This document shows, piece by piece, positions 17,494 through 27,268 of a stretch of DNA of 64,000 nt (position 1 is its first letter; every line of letters starts with the position of its first letter). Position numbers and translations under genes: made by a program. The stretch is from BA4 sp044376575. Its GTDB lineage: Bacteria; Bacteroidota; Bacteroidia; CAIKAF01. Under the pieces are notes generated by a model. It was not told the origin of the DNA and did not search any database. It saw only the letters and a program-made list of their open reading frames with translations. The DNA lies in contig JBILKR010000003.1 of NCBI GenBank assembly GCA_044376575.1, positions 67,205 through 131,204 of the forward strand, given 5' to 3'.

Positions 17494-17505
17494 TATAAAA
17501 GATCA

Positions 17506-19815
17506 ATGAAAAAAATATTACTCATTGCTTCAGCCATAGTTTTAACAGGAATATTAAGTGCACAGAGTCCTGCTCCATATTGTCCGGTATCTTATAGTAA
17601 CGTACCGTGTAATACACCAGGACCTTCTAATTCTCCTGGTAACGGTGTAAACGATTTTATTCATAGTTTCAATACAACCGGAGCTTCCAGTAACATTACC
17701 AATAATAATTCTGGATGTAACGGGGGAGTGAATAATTACATCAGATACAATTGTAATCAACATTTTTTAAAAGTAATGCCGGGACAAGTGATTACATGTA
17801 ATGTTCAATCAGGTATAACTTTTTCTCAAGGCTTTGCCATTTTTGTTGACTGGAATCAGAACAATGTTTTTGATATTCCGGCAGAAAGGGTTACAGCAAC
17901 TCCCGGAGTTCCAGCAGCAGGTTCTTGGAGCGCAATCAATTTTACCGTACCAGCTGCTCAAGCAACTGGACAGTACAGAATGCGTGTTCGTTGTGCTTAT
18001 ACTACAGCAGGTGTAAATATTGGTCCTTGTCAAGGTTATGGTTTTGGAGAAACTGAAGATTATGAATTATTTGTGAATATGGATCCTCTGGCGATTGGAG
18101 GTACCGCCCTTTCTTCTGCAACGGGTGTTTGTCCCGGACAAAATACTACATTATCTTTAACCGGACAAAGCGGTACAATCCAATGGCAATCAGCTCCAAG
18201 CGCCAATGGGCCATGGACAAATATTACAGGAGCAACTACAACACCATATACAACACCACCACTTAATGCAAGCACTTGTTACCGTGCGGCGTTAACTTCA
18301 TGTGGCCAGACTGTTTACAGTTCAGTAGTATGTGTGCCTTTAGGTCAGTTACCGACATTAAATGTGAACAGTCCAACGATTTGTGAAGGTGATACAGCCG
18401 TATTAACAGTAAATGCAACTCCTCCGGGCGGAACATATCTTTGGAATACAGGAGCCACAACGCAAAGCATTAGTGTTACTCCTACTGTTACTACAACCTA
18501 TACAGTAACTTATAATCTTGGAGGTTGTATACAAACATCAACAACTACCGTAATTGTTGATCCTAATCCACCTATTACTTTTACAGGAAATACAAATATT
18601 TGTCAGGGACAGTCCACCAGTTTAACTGCTTCTTCCAGTAATCAGTATTTATGGAATACCGGTGAAACAACACAAACGATTAATATTACACCCAATGCTA
18701 CTTCATCTTATACAGTTACGGTCTTTAATGTAAATGGATGTTCAAATTCTGCAACAGTTAATGTTGTTGTAAATCCTTTACCTGTGCCATCTTTTACAAG
18801 TACTGCTGTTTGTAATGGAATGATGACCACGCTAACTAGCACTTCAACAATATCATCAGGAACGATTGTTGGAAATGCATGGACTGAAGGAGCAAACATG
18901 TTGGGTAATACTTCTCCGTTAGATTATTTATTCCCATCGGCTGGTACAATACCGGTCACCTTAACTGTAGTTTCTGATCAGAATTGTGTAGGAACAATTA
19001 CACAAAACGTTGTTGTAAATGCAAATCCTACAGTAAACTTTGGATCAAGCCTAACTGTAGGTTGTGCTCCATTATGTGCTACTCTTTCAGACTTGTCAGT
19101 AGTTGCAAATTCATCAATTATTGAGTGGGCATGGACATCCAATGGAGTCGCAATCTCAACTGTACAAAATCCAAACTATTGTTTTGATACACCGGGTATT
19201 TATGATATTGGGTTAACAGTTACATCTGCCCAGGGTTGTATAGCCTCATTAACACTTAATGATTATATTACTGTAAATGTAATGCCAACGGCTAGCTTTA
19301 TTTTACCCGGAGATAGTTTCCCATTATCGAATGCAACATTATTTATGGCCAATCAGAGTATCAATGCTTCATCTTATGAATGGAACTTTGGTGACAGCAC
19401 AACTTCAACCGAAGTTAGTCCGACACACACTTTTAATGAAACAGGTTTATTCTGCATACAATTGACAGCATATGGTGCTGCCGGTTGTGTTGATGTGGCT
19501 GCTCAGTGTGTGGATATTTATGATGAGTTCTTTGTATATATACCTAACTCATTTACTCCAGATGATGATGGAAATAATGATAAGTTTTTTGTAAGTGGAT
19601 TTGGAATTAAAACGGTTCAAATGTTTATTTTCAATCGATGGGGAGATGAAATTTTCCAGTCAGATATAGGTGCTCAGGGTAATGTTTACTGGAATGGTTT
19701 GATTAAAAATACATCTGAATTTGCCATGCAGGGATCGTATGTATACAAGATTGTTGTAACCGATTTCAAGACACAACAGTACGACTTTTACGGAGATGTA
19801 TTCTTAATTAAATAA
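17506..19815 (+). CDS. T9SS type B cargo with GEVED, Ig-like and PKD domains
   Basis: Surface protein of 769 residues. The order is: signal peptide (to ~19); GEVED domain (~100-195) with FVDWNQNNVFD and GFGETEDYELFV; three Ig-like modules, of which the second and third carry YLWNTGATTQSI/YLWNTGETTQTI repeats (~200-425); three PKD-like modules (~425-670), the last with YEWNFGDSTTSTEVSPTHTF. The type B sorting domain (~675-769) has IPNSFTPDDDGNNDKFFV and FNRWGDEIFQ. PorU/PorV export would place it outside the cell. No SprF/PorP-like partner gene is adjacent. A strong terminator follows. Confidence 0.9.
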   Translation: MKKILLIASAIVLTGILSAQSPAPYCPVSYSNVPCNTPGPSNSPGNGVNDFIHSFNTTGASSNITNNNSGCNGGVNNYIRYNCNQHFLKVMPGQVITCNVQSGITFSQGFAIFVDWNQNNVFDIPAERVTATPGVPAAGSWSAINFTVPAAQATGQYRMRVRCAYTTAGVNIGPCQGYGFGETEDYELFVNMDPLAIGGTALSSATGVCPGQNTTLSLTGQSGTIQWQSAPSANGPWTNITGATTTPYTTPPLNASTCYRAALTSCGQTVYSSVVCVPLGQLPTLNVNSPTICEGDTAVLTVNATPPGGTYLWNTGATTQSISVTPTVTTTYTVTYNLGGCIQTSTTTVIVDPNPPITFTGNTNICQGQSTSLTASSSNQYLWNTGETTQTINITPNATSSYTVTVFNVNGCSNSATVNVVVNPLPVPSFTSTAVCNGMMTTLTSTSTISSGTIVGNAWTEGANMLGNTSPLDYLFPSAGTIPVTLTVVSDQNCVGTITQNVVVNANPTVNFGSSLTVGCAPLCATLSDLSVVANSSIIEWAWTSNGVAISTVQNPNYCFDTPGIYDIGLTVTSAQGCIASLTLNDYITVNVMPTASFILPGDSFPLSNATLFMANQSINASSYEWNFGDSTTSTEVSPTHTFNETGLFCIQLTAYGAAGCVDVAAQCVDIYDEFFVYIPNSFTPDDDGNNDKFFVSGFGIKTVQMFIFNRWGDEIFQSDIGAQGNVYWNGLIKNTSEFAMQGSYVYKIVVTDFKTQQYDFYGDVFLIK

Positions 19816-19834
19816 TATTAGATTTTATTTTCAG

Positions 19835-19867
19835 AAGGGTGAAAGCGTTGCTTTCGCCCTTTTTTTT
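19835..19867 (+). terminator. Rho-independent terminator after the type B cargo gene
   Basis: A 12-bp stem (one G-T wobble) from 19835-19846 pairs with 19850-19861 around a 3-base loop, followed by a run of T. It closes the 17080-19815 pair and separates it from the peptidase gene. Confidence 0.92.
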
Positions 19868-19897
19868 ATCAGTATATTTATACATTAATTTAAAAAA

Positions 19898-22081
19898 ATG
19901 AAAGCAATCTTATCTTCAATACTTTTTATTCTGCTGGTATTAAATATAAATGCTCAGGTACAAATGAACAGTGAAACAAAGTTGTCGTTTCATCGGATAC
20001 AAAAAGTATTTTCTCAAAAAACGAATTCGCTTTCAAACCTAAAAAGTTTGCAGCATGAATATCCTATTCAAGCCATTTCAGAAGATATCTATGTTTCTTG
20101 TATCGCGCTAAAAGATAAATCATTTCGTCGTGATGAATTAGAGCAATCAGGTTATTTAATAGGTTCAGAAATTGGAAATATTATTACAATTAGAGTTCCA
20201 TTATCAGCTATCGGAAATATTTCTCAACTAAAAGGAATCACTTATCTGGAAATGGCTGAAAAAGTAAAACCTAATTTGGATAAAGCAGTAAAAGATGTGA
20301 GAGCTGACAGTGTACACATGGGTATTCAATTGCCATCGCCATTTACCGGAAAAGATGTATTCATTGGAATTACAGATTGGGGATTCGATTATACCCACCC
20401 GATGTTTTATGATACTACCTATTCAAATACAAGAATTTTTGCAGCATGGGATCAATTTAAACAATCCGGTCCGGCGCCACAAGGTTTCAATTATGGTACA
20501 GAATATTCTACGCCTTTTGAATTATTTGCTGCGGGTTCAGATACTTCTAATATTTATAAATTACATTATCACGGAACGCATGTTGCCGGAATATGTGGAG
20601 GAAGTGGTGCAACAACACCATATCGCGGCGTCGCTTTTGACTCACAGTATTTATTAGCAACATTTTTAGTTGATTTATCAGCTGTACTTGATGCATTCAG
20701 CTGGATGAAACAAAAAGCAGATACAGAGGGAAAACGATTGGTCATCAATATGAGCTGGGGATTATATTATATGGGTAATTTAGATGGAACATCTTTATTA
20801 AGTCAGGCAATTGATAACTATGCCGCACAAGGTGTGGTATTTGTTTCATCAGCAGGTAATAATGGTGATGTTAATTTTCATATTAAAAAAACATTCAATC
20901 AGGATACATTAAAAACAAAAATTGATTTTTATTCTTATACTGCGAATGCCAATATGTGGGGACAAAGCATCACCATGTGGGGCACTCCCGGTAATCCGTT
21001 TTCTTCTTCTGTCATGATCTTAAATAATTCCAATCAGATATTGGCACAGACACCAATGTACCATACATCATTGCATCATGGATATATTGATACAATTTTA
21101 GTAGTTGGTCCAGATACTTTATTTTATAATATTAGTATTGATAGCACTAATTTTTTTAATCAGCGTCCTCAGATGCGTTTGAGAGTGAAAAATAAAAACA
21201 CGTCATTGAAAATTGCATTAAAATCTTATGCTGATCAGGGAACGGTGCATTACTGGAATGTGACAGAACTCTCTAATGATGTAGGAAACTGGGGCATGCC
21301 TTTTTCATCATTAGGAACCGGATGGACATTAGGGAATAAGGAATATGGAATAGGAGAACCGGCCTGTGCAGAAAATGTGATTAGCGTGGCAGCCTATACT
21401 TCGGAATATTATACACCGTCTGGTAATTTGGCCGGTGGCCAACCGGCAACATTTTCAAGTTTTGGTCCATTGATTAATGGAACAATGAAGCCGGATATTG
21501 CGGCACCCGGTGTTTCTGTTGCCTCTTCCATTTCATCATTTACCAATGCATCATATACGCCCAATACAACTATAACTTTTCAATCTGTTGATTATCCCTT
21601 TGCACGTTTGTCAGGAACCTCCATGTCATCACCGGTAGTAGCAGGAGTAGTAGCATTAATGCTAGATGCAAATCCATGGTTGATGCCTGCACAAATCAAA
21701 CAAATATTAAAAGAAACAGCACGTGAAGATGCAAAAACCGGAAATATACCTGATACGGGAAGTGTAAAGTGGGGTTGGGGTAAAGTACACGCATGGCGTG
21801 CAGTTTGGCAGTCGGTATATAATGCATCTGTTGACTCAGAATCGTTGTCTTCGTTCTTAGTTTATCCGAATCCTGCTAAAGATAATGTTTATATAGTGCT
21901 GCCTCCACAGATAAATCTAAACCTTTACAGAATAGTAGATGTATCCGGAAAAGTATGGATACAAAATGAATTTAATAACGATATTCCGGTTAATGTTGGT
22001 CAATTATCTACAGGGTTATATTATATTCAGATACTAACAGCAGAAGGCACTTGGTTAACTTCTAAACTGATTAAAACTTAA
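19898..22081 (+). CDS. Secreted subtilisin-like (S8) protease with T9SS type A sorting domain
   Basis: The 727-residue protein has a signal peptide (to ~19) and an N-terminal region that may act as a prodomain (~30-130). The S8 domain's catalytic triad is visible: Asp ~160 in GITDWGFDYTHP, His ~225 in YHGTHVAGICGG and Ser ~575 in SGTSMSSPVVAGV, with the oxyanion Asn region in SSAGNNGDVNF. A long insertion (~330-470) lies between His and Ser. The type A sorting domain (~647-727) has FLVYPNPAKDNVYI, and ends with GLYYIQILTAEG...KLIKT. It is likely an extracellular or surface-anchored protease. Confidence 0.93.
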   Translation: MKAILSSILFILLVLNINAQVQMNSETKLSFHRIQKVFSQKTNSLSNLKSLQHEYPIQAISEDIYVSCIALKDKSFRRDELEQSGYLIGSEIGNIITIRVPLSAIGNISQLKGITYLEMAEKVKPNLDKAVKDVRADSVHMGIQLPSPFTGKDVFIGITDWGFDYTHPMFYDTTYSNTRIFAAWDQFKQSGPAPQGFNYGTEYSTPFELFAAGSDTSNIYKLHYHGTHVAGICGGSGATTPYRGVAFDSQYLLATFLVDLSAVLDAFSWMKQKADTEGKRLVINMSWGLYYMGNLDGTSLLSQAIDNYAAQGVVFVSSAGNNGDVNFHIKKTFNQDTLKTKIDFYSYTANANMWGQSITMWGTPGNPFSSSVMILNNSNQILAQTPMYHTSLHHGYIDTILVVGPDTLFYNISIDSTNFFNQRPQMRLRVKNKNTSLKIALKSYADQGTVHYWNVTELSNDVGNWGMPFSSLGTGWTLGNKEYGIGEPACAENVISVAAYTSEYYTPSGNLAGGQPATFSSFGPLINGTMKPDIAAPGVSVASSISSFTNASYTPNTTITFQSVDYPFARLSGTSMSSPVVAGVVALMLDANPWLMPAQIKQILKETAREDAKTGNIPDTGSVKWGWGKVHAWRAVWQSVYNASVDSESLSSFLVYPNPAKDNVYIVLPPQINLNLYRIVDVSGKVWIQNEFNNDIPVNVGQLSTGLYYIQILTAEGTWLTSKLIKT

Positions 22082-22086
22082 TCTCA

Positions 22087-24177
22087 TTAATCATCCATAA
22101 ATAATTTGAAGTATTTGTTTCTCAAATACTCGTAAATTTTTTCTTGTGCGCGTATCGGATATTCACCTTCGGTTACTGGTATGGGATGATGTTGTAAATG
22201 TTCGTCTAAAATTTTTGCTTTTTTGGTATCTTTTAACTGGATATGTAAAATATCCATCAACTCTTTTTTTAACAATGGATCAACTATCGGGAATGCCAAT
22301 TCAATGCGATGATACAGATTGCGTTTCATCCAGTCGGCAGATGATAAGTACAATAAATTTTCACCTCCATGATAAAAAATAAATACCCTGGCATGTTCAA
22401 GATACATATCTACAATTCTTCTTACAGTGATGTTTTTACTGAACAGCTGCATAGGAACAAGGCAGCAAATACTTCTAATAATAATATCTATTTTAACACC
22501 GGCCTCGCTGGCTTCATATAATTTATCTATAATATGATCATCTTCAAGATTATTTAATTTAATCAGAATGTATGCTTTTTCTCCGCGCTTTGCAGCCTTA
22601 ATTTCATGATCAATTAATTCTTTAAGCTGATCGATCATGTTAAAATGGGCGACTAGTAAGTGGTTGAAATTAACCTGGGTCTCCTGTGTTTCTAAATATT
22701 CAAACAAACCTCTCAATTCATCGGTATATGATTCTTTACTTGTAAAAAATCCATGATCACAATAAATCTTAGCCGTTTTCTCATTAAAATTTCCGGTACT
22801 CATGAATGCATAGTCACGAATACCTCTCCTGTTGCCTGAAATTCTTGAAATTAAACAGGCTTTGGCATGCACTTTTAACCCTGGAATACTATATATAATT
22901 TTTATACCTGCAGCTGCCATTTGCTGTGCAGATTTTAAATTCGACTCTTCATCAAAGCGTGCTTTTACTTCAACAAATACAGTTACTTTTTTCCCGTTTC
23001 TAGCGGCTGTAATAAATGCATTCACAATGGCAGAGTTAGATGCTACACGATATTGTGTGGCTTTTATTTCTGTTACTTTGGGATCAAAAGCCGCCTCATT
23101 TAAAAAGCGGATAAAATAATCATAACTCTGATAAGGATAATTCAACAGCCAGTCTTTAGTTTTTATTGCTTCAAACATCGAGGCATAACTATCGAATTCA
23201 GGTAATCGCATAGGCTGAGGAATATATGATTCCAGCTGTGGCGATAAAGGATTAGGGAAACTGAAAAAATCAAAAAAGTTATGGTATTTACCACCCGGAA
23301 TCATTTCATTTTTTTTCAGATGGAAACTATCCCTTAAAAATTCTATTACATGTTCAGGCATTCTTTCATCATATAGAAAACGAGAAGGTGCGCCTGTTTT
23401 ACGTTTACTTAAATTTTTCTTTACAATATCAACGATATTACCTTCACCTTCATCATCAATGTGTAAATCAGCATCTCTTGAAACTTTGAAACTGTAACAA
23501 CTGTCAATTTCATACCCACGAAGCAACTGATCCAAGTTTAGGCGTATAATATCATCTAGCCATATAATTCCATGTCTTCCATTTTCAACCGGAAGTTCAA
23601 TAAATCGCGAATGAATATCTGAAGGAATTTTTATGACTGCATAACGAATTCTTCGTTTTACCTGTTTTTTATTTGCTGATTCCCTTTTTTTATTTTTTGA
23701 TTTCAATCCTACAATTAAGTAAATAGCGCCGTTTTGCAGAAACGGTGAAACTTTATTTTTTACAAGTAATATAGGTTGAATCTGATAAATCAGTTCATCT
23801 TGAAAATATTTACGTGCATATTCTTTCTGGTCGCGACTTAATTGTTCATCATTCAGGAGATCAATATTGTTTTTTTCGAGAGAAGGAACAATATGAAGTC
23901 TGAATAGCTGACCAAATTCGTGTTGTTGTTTTGAAACAACAGACATGATCTCATCCAGCAATTTTTGTGCTTTTTCTGCTTTTTCTGCTTCGTCTTCATC
24001 ATTCAACAGACTACGAATAGTACCTACCCTAACCCTGAAAAATTCATCGAGGTTAGAACTGTATATTGCCATGAACTTGATGCGTTCATACAATGGCAAT
24101 TCTTCGTCCCAGGCTTCTCTCAGTACCCTGTAGTTAAAAGATAGCCAGCTAATATCCCTGTTAATATGCCTTTTCAA
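22087..24177 (-). CDS. ppk1: Polyphosphate kinase 1
   Basis: Makes inorganic polyphosphate from ATP, reversibly. The 696-residue enzyme shows the N domain opening RDISWLSFNYRVLREAWD, the head domain with FFRVRVGTI, and two phospholipase-D-like catalytic domains. The autophosphorylated His is in GLKVHAKACLI; a second His-rich segment is YHGGENLLYLSSADWMKRNLYHRIELAFPI. It is convergent with the protease gene (5 bp between stops) and appears monocistronic; no ppx is next to it. Confidence 0.97.
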   Translation of the reverse strand: MKRHINRDISWLSFNYRVLREAWDEELPLYERIKFMAIYSSNLDEFFRVRVGTIRSLLNDEDEAEKAEKAQKLLDEIMSVVSKQQHEFGQLFRLHIVPSLEKNNIDLLNDEQLSRDQKEYARKYFQDELIYQIQPILLVKNKVSPFLQNGAIYLIVGLKSKNKKRESANKKQVKRRIRYAVIKIPSDIHSRFIELPVENGRHGIIWLDDIIRLNLDQLLRGYEIDSCYSFKVSRDADLHIDDEGEGNIVDIVKKNLSKRKTGAPSRFLYDERMPEHVIEFLRDSFHLKKNEMIPGGKYHNFFDFFSFPNPLSPQLESYIPQPMRLPEFDSYASMFEAIKTKDWLLNYPYQSYDYFIRFLNEAAFDPKVTEIKATQYRVASNSAIVNAFITAARNGKKVTVFVEVKARFDEESNLKSAQQMAAAGIKIIYSIPGLKVHAKACLISRISGNRRGIRDYAFMSTGNFNEKTAKIYCDHGFFTSKESYTDELRGLFEYLETQETQVNFNHLLVAHFNMIDQLKELIDHEIKAAKRGEKAYILIKLNNLEDDHIIDKLYEASEAGVKIDIIIRSICCLVPMQLFSKNITVRRIVDMYLEHARVFIFYHGGENLLYLSSADWMKRNLYHRIELAFPIVDPLLKKELMDILHIQLKDTKKAKILDEHLQHHPIPVTEGEYPIRAQEKIYEYLRNKYFKLFMDD

Positions 24178-24305
24178 AAACGTAACTTTAGTTCAAAAAT
24201 AACATTTATCTTCTGAATTTACAGTTTAATTACCATCATGATGCAACGCTTTATCAATTGGATTAATCTTTAAAAATGGATATCTTCGAACTAATTTTTA
24301 TTTCT

Positions 24306-24641
24306 ATGAAAACGATTTTCAGTTTTTTATTTTTTTTCTGCGTTTTACATTGCATGGCTTCTCAAACAACGGGAGATACAACCCATGTAAATTTTAATTC
24401 ATCCAGTGCTTTTATGGTGAATGCTTCTTCAACTCAATACCTTCAAATTCATCATATACCAACGGATAGTAATTCATTGATTACTGTTCAATCATCCAAA
24501 GGTGAAGTTATTACAAATCTTAATTATAGTCATCAGACAATTACAATAAACATGAATGATTTTAAAGAGAAATATTATTCACTAACTATTGTAAACAACA
24601 ATAAAATTCTATTCAGTAAAAGAATTATCATCCAACAATAA
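24306..24641 (+). CDS. Miniprotein: signal peptide plus T9SS type A-like sorting domain
   Basis: The protein has 111 residues from the preferred ATG. A signal peptide (MKTIFSFLFFFCVLHCMASQ) is followed by about 20 residues and then a ~70-residue sequence whose pattern resembles a type A sorting domain: SLITVQSSKGEVITNL, then ITINMNDFKEKYYSLTIV, then SKRIIIQ. There is almost no cargo. The usual YPNP opening is not present, so this may be a degenerate or unrelated domain. It is 5 bp upstream of the choice-of-anchor-L gene and 3 genes from gldA in the same run. The reading frame's 10 earlier codons are not signal-like. Confidence 0.65.
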   Translation: MKTIFSFLFFFCVLHCMASQTTGDTTHVNFNSSSAFMVNASSTQYLQIHHIPTDSNSLITVQSSKGEVITNLNYSHQTITINMNDFKEKYYSLTIVNNNKILFSKRIIIQQ

Positions 24642-24646
24642 TTGCT

Positions 24647-26302
24647 ATGAAAAAAATCCTTTTTATTATCGTTTTATCATTAATAGTAACTGTTACTAAT
24701 GCCCAATTAGATGTTAGTAATACATTAACACCGGCTCAATTGGTGCAGAATATGCTTGCCGGGCAAGGGGTGCAAATTTCAAATGTTCAGTTTAACGGAG
24801 CTCCGGGCAATACCATCAACGAGCAGATTGGTAAGTTCATCGGAACTGCTTCCAATATTGGAATAGACAGTGGTCTAGTGCTTTGTACCGGAGATGTTGA
24901 ACTTGCAGTTGGTCCGAATAATGCTGAAGGAACAACACAGGGTGGCGGTAATTTTGGTGCGAGTGATCCAGACCTTGATCTTTTAACAACAAATACTACA
25001 AATGATAAAGCGGTGCTAGAATTTGATTTTATTCCTGCAGGAAATGATATCACTTTTAGGTATGTTTTTGGGTCTGAAGAGTACAATGAATATGTATGTT
25101 CAGGTTTTAATGACGTATTTGGATTTTTTATCAGCGGACCGGGTTTTAATGGTCCGTTTCAATTACAGGCGGAGAATATTGCCATTATTCCAAATACTTC
25201 AACACCTGTAGCTATTAACACAATCAATAACGGAACTGCCGGATTTGCAGGTGATCCTGCTACATGTGCTGCTATTGATCCACTTTGGAATACACATACC
25301 GCATTATATGTAGATAATGCTGGTGGTACCTCAGTTCAGTTTGATGGGTTTACTGTGGTAATGGAGGCAAAAGCCGTTGTACAATGCAATCAGACTTACC
25401 ATTTAAAATTAGCTCTTGCTGATGCCGGTGATGCTGCTTTTGATTCCGGAGTATTTCTTGAAGCAGGATCATTACAATCTGAAGCATTAGAAATCAGCGC
25501 GATTACTACTACTGGTGATACATTGATGGTGGAAGGTTGTAATTCAGCTATCTATGTTTTTAATCGCCCAACAGCAAATGATACTGCGTTTATTGATATT
25601 GGTGTCTTTGGAACTGCAACGATGGGAACAGATTATTCCAATATACCCTCACAAATTGTGATGCCACCCGGTGTATTTTCAGATACTGTATCTATTACTT
25701 CTAATTTTGATTTTATTCCAGAAGGAACCGAAACCATCACTTTAGCCATTTACTTTACCAATGCATGTGACGGAGACAGTGCAACTGCTTCGTTGTATCT
25801 TTTAGATTATGATTCTTTACAGGTCGATTTATTTGAAGATACTGTAATTTGTACAGTTAATAATGAACAGGCTTCTCTATATGTAAATGTTAGCGGAGGG
25901 CTTCCTGATTATTTATATACATGGTCTAATTTAACAGATACTGTAGATTCGGTTGTAGTAGCTCCACCAACAGACACTGATTATTATGTAACTGTTTTGG
26001 ATGCCTGTGGTTATTCTAAAATTTCAGATACAGTAAAAGTTACGGTGCAGTGTCCAATTATTGTTCCTAATGTAATGTCTTTACATCCTGACTCACCCAA
26101 TGGTATTTTTAATATAGTCAATATTACGCAGTACCCTGAAAATGAAGTTTACATTTATAATCGTTGGGGAAGACTGGTGTATTCAAAAACAAATTATCAA
26201 AACGACTGGGATGGAGGAAATCTGGTTGAAGGAGTTTATTTTTATGTTGTAACCAATAATATTGAAGAGCCAATGGCAGGCACACTTCATATTTTTAAAT
26301 AG
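24647..26302 (+). CDS. Choice-of-anchor-L surface protein with type B sorting domain
   Basis: The 551-residue protein has a signal peptide (to ~20) and a choice-of-anchor-L domain (~22-280), with its hallmark FGSEEYNEYVCSGFNDVFGFFISGPG. A Calx-beta-like domain (~285-385, with EGTETITLAI) and an Ig-like module with YTWSNLTDTVDSV follow. The type B sorting domain (~475-551) has YIYNRWGRLVYSK and ends GTLHIFK. The motif usually read as TPNGDGxND is degenerate here (LHPDSPNGIFN). It lies 5 bp after the miniprotein and 14 bp before gldA. Confidence 0.88.
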   Translation: MKKILFIIVLSLIVTVTNAQLDVSNTLTPAQLVQNMLAGQGVQISNVQFNGAPGNTINEQIGKFIGTASNIGIDSGLVLCTGDVELAVGPNNAEGTTQGGGNFGASDPDLDLLTTNTTNDKAVLEFDFIPAGNDITFRYVFGSEEYNEYVCSGFNDVFGFFISGPGFNGPFQLQAENIAIIPNTSTPVAINTINNGTAGFAGDPATCAAIDPLWNTHTALYVDNAGGTSVQFDGFTVVMEAKAVVQCNQTYHLKLALADAGDAAFDSGVFLEAGSLQSEALEISAITTTGDTLMVEGCNSAIYVFNRPTANDTAFIDIGVFGTATMGTDYSNIPSQIVMPPGVFSDTVSITSNFDFIPEGTETITLAIYFTNACDGDSATASLYLLDYDSLQVDLFEDTVICTVNNEQASLYVNVSGGLPDYLYTWSNLTDTVDSVVVAPPTDTDYYVTVLDACGYSKISDTVKVTVQCPIIVPNVMSLHPDSPNGIFNIVNITQYPENEVYIYNRWGRLVYSKTNYQNDWDGGNLVEGVYFYVVTNNIEEPMAGTLHIFK

Positions 26303-26316
26303 TAAGTGAGATATAC

Positions 26317-27234
26317 ATGTCGATAGAAGTAAAAAATATAACTAAAATTTACGGAGAACAAAAGGCATTGGATGATGTATCATTCAATGTTGAGACCGGT
26401 AAAATTGTTGGCTTTTTGGGTCCTAATGGTGCAGGTAAATCTACCATGATGAAGATACTTACCGGGTTCATTCCACAAACTTCAGGAACTGCTTCAGTAA
26501 ATGGATATGATGTGAATACTCAAATCATGGAAGTGAGAAGAAGTGTAGGTTATCTACCTGAAAACAATCCGCTATATCTAGACATGTATGTAAAGGAGTA
26601 TTTACATTTTGTTGCCGGAATGCATGGTATTAAAAATAATGTTGATACACTGGTTCAGAAAATGATAGATATTACCGGACTGGGAATTGAACAAAGAAAA
26701 AAAATTGGAATATTATCGAAGGGATATAAGCAGCGTGTGGGATTGGCTCAGGCTTTAATTCATAATCCCAGTGTATTGATTTTAGATGAACCTACAGGTG
26801 GACTTGATCCTAATCAACTTGCAGATATTCGAAAATTAATTATTGATTTAGGAAAAGAAAAAACTGTGATGTTGAGCACACATATCATGCAAGAGGTACA
26901 GGCCATGTGTCAGCAGGTAATAATTATTGACAGAGGTAAGATTAAAGCCAATAAACCGACAGACAAATTACATACAGTACTCGAAATCAATAAAGAAGTT
27001 GTAGAGGTTGAATTTGAAAAGCCAGTGCTTGAAAAAGATTTATTGAGTATTACAGGTGTATTAACAGCTACATCGAAGACTGAGCAGGTATGGTGGATTG
27101 AATCATCTGCAGAAAAAGATGTTCGTGCTGCTTTATTCAAATGGGCTGTAGAAAAAAATAATGCGGTACTCACGCTGAAAAAAATGGAAAAAACACTGGA
27201 AGAAATTTTTCAGGAGGTTACACAAAACAAGTGA
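26317..27234 (+). CDS. gldA: Gliding motility ABC transporter ATPase GldA
   Basis: The 305-residue ATPase closely resembles GldA of gliding Bacteroidota: the opening SIEVKNITKIYGEQKALDDVSFN, Walker A GPNGAGKST, GYLPENNPLYLDMYVKEYL (~82-100) and Walker B ILDEPTGGLDPNQL. The signature loop is LSKGYKQRVGLAQAL. GldA pairs with GldF and GldG membrane proteins, which are not adjacent here. It is the last gene of a run with two secreted proteins. A leftward ABC-2 pair lies on the other side of the terminator, so do not confuse the two systems. Confidence 0.85.
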   Translation: MSIEVKNITKIYGEQKALDDVSFNVETGKIVGFLGPNGAGKSTMMKILTGFIPQTSGTASVNGYDVNTQIMEVRRSVGYLPENNPLYLDMYVKEYLHFVAGMHGIKNNVDTLVQKMIDITGLGIEQRKKIGILSKGYKQRVGLAQALIHNPSVLILDEPTGGLDPNQLADIRKLIIDLGKEKTVMLSTHIMQEVQAMCQQVIIIDRGKIKANKPTDKLHTVLEINKEVVEVEFEKPVLEKDLLSITGVLTATSKTEQVWWIESSAEKDVRAALFKWAVEKNNAVLTLKKMEKTLEEIFQEVTQNK

Positions 27235-27236
27235 TA

Positions 27237-27266
27237 AAAAAAGGGGTGAATTTTCACCCCTTTTTT
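27237..27266. terminator. Bidirectional terminator between gldA and the ABC permease
   Basis: A symmetric hairpin (GGGGTGAA with TTCACCCC, extended by A/T flanks) lies exactly between two convergent stop codons and carries A and T runs on either side, so it can stop transcription in both directions. Confidence 0.9.
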
Positions 27267-27268
27267 AT

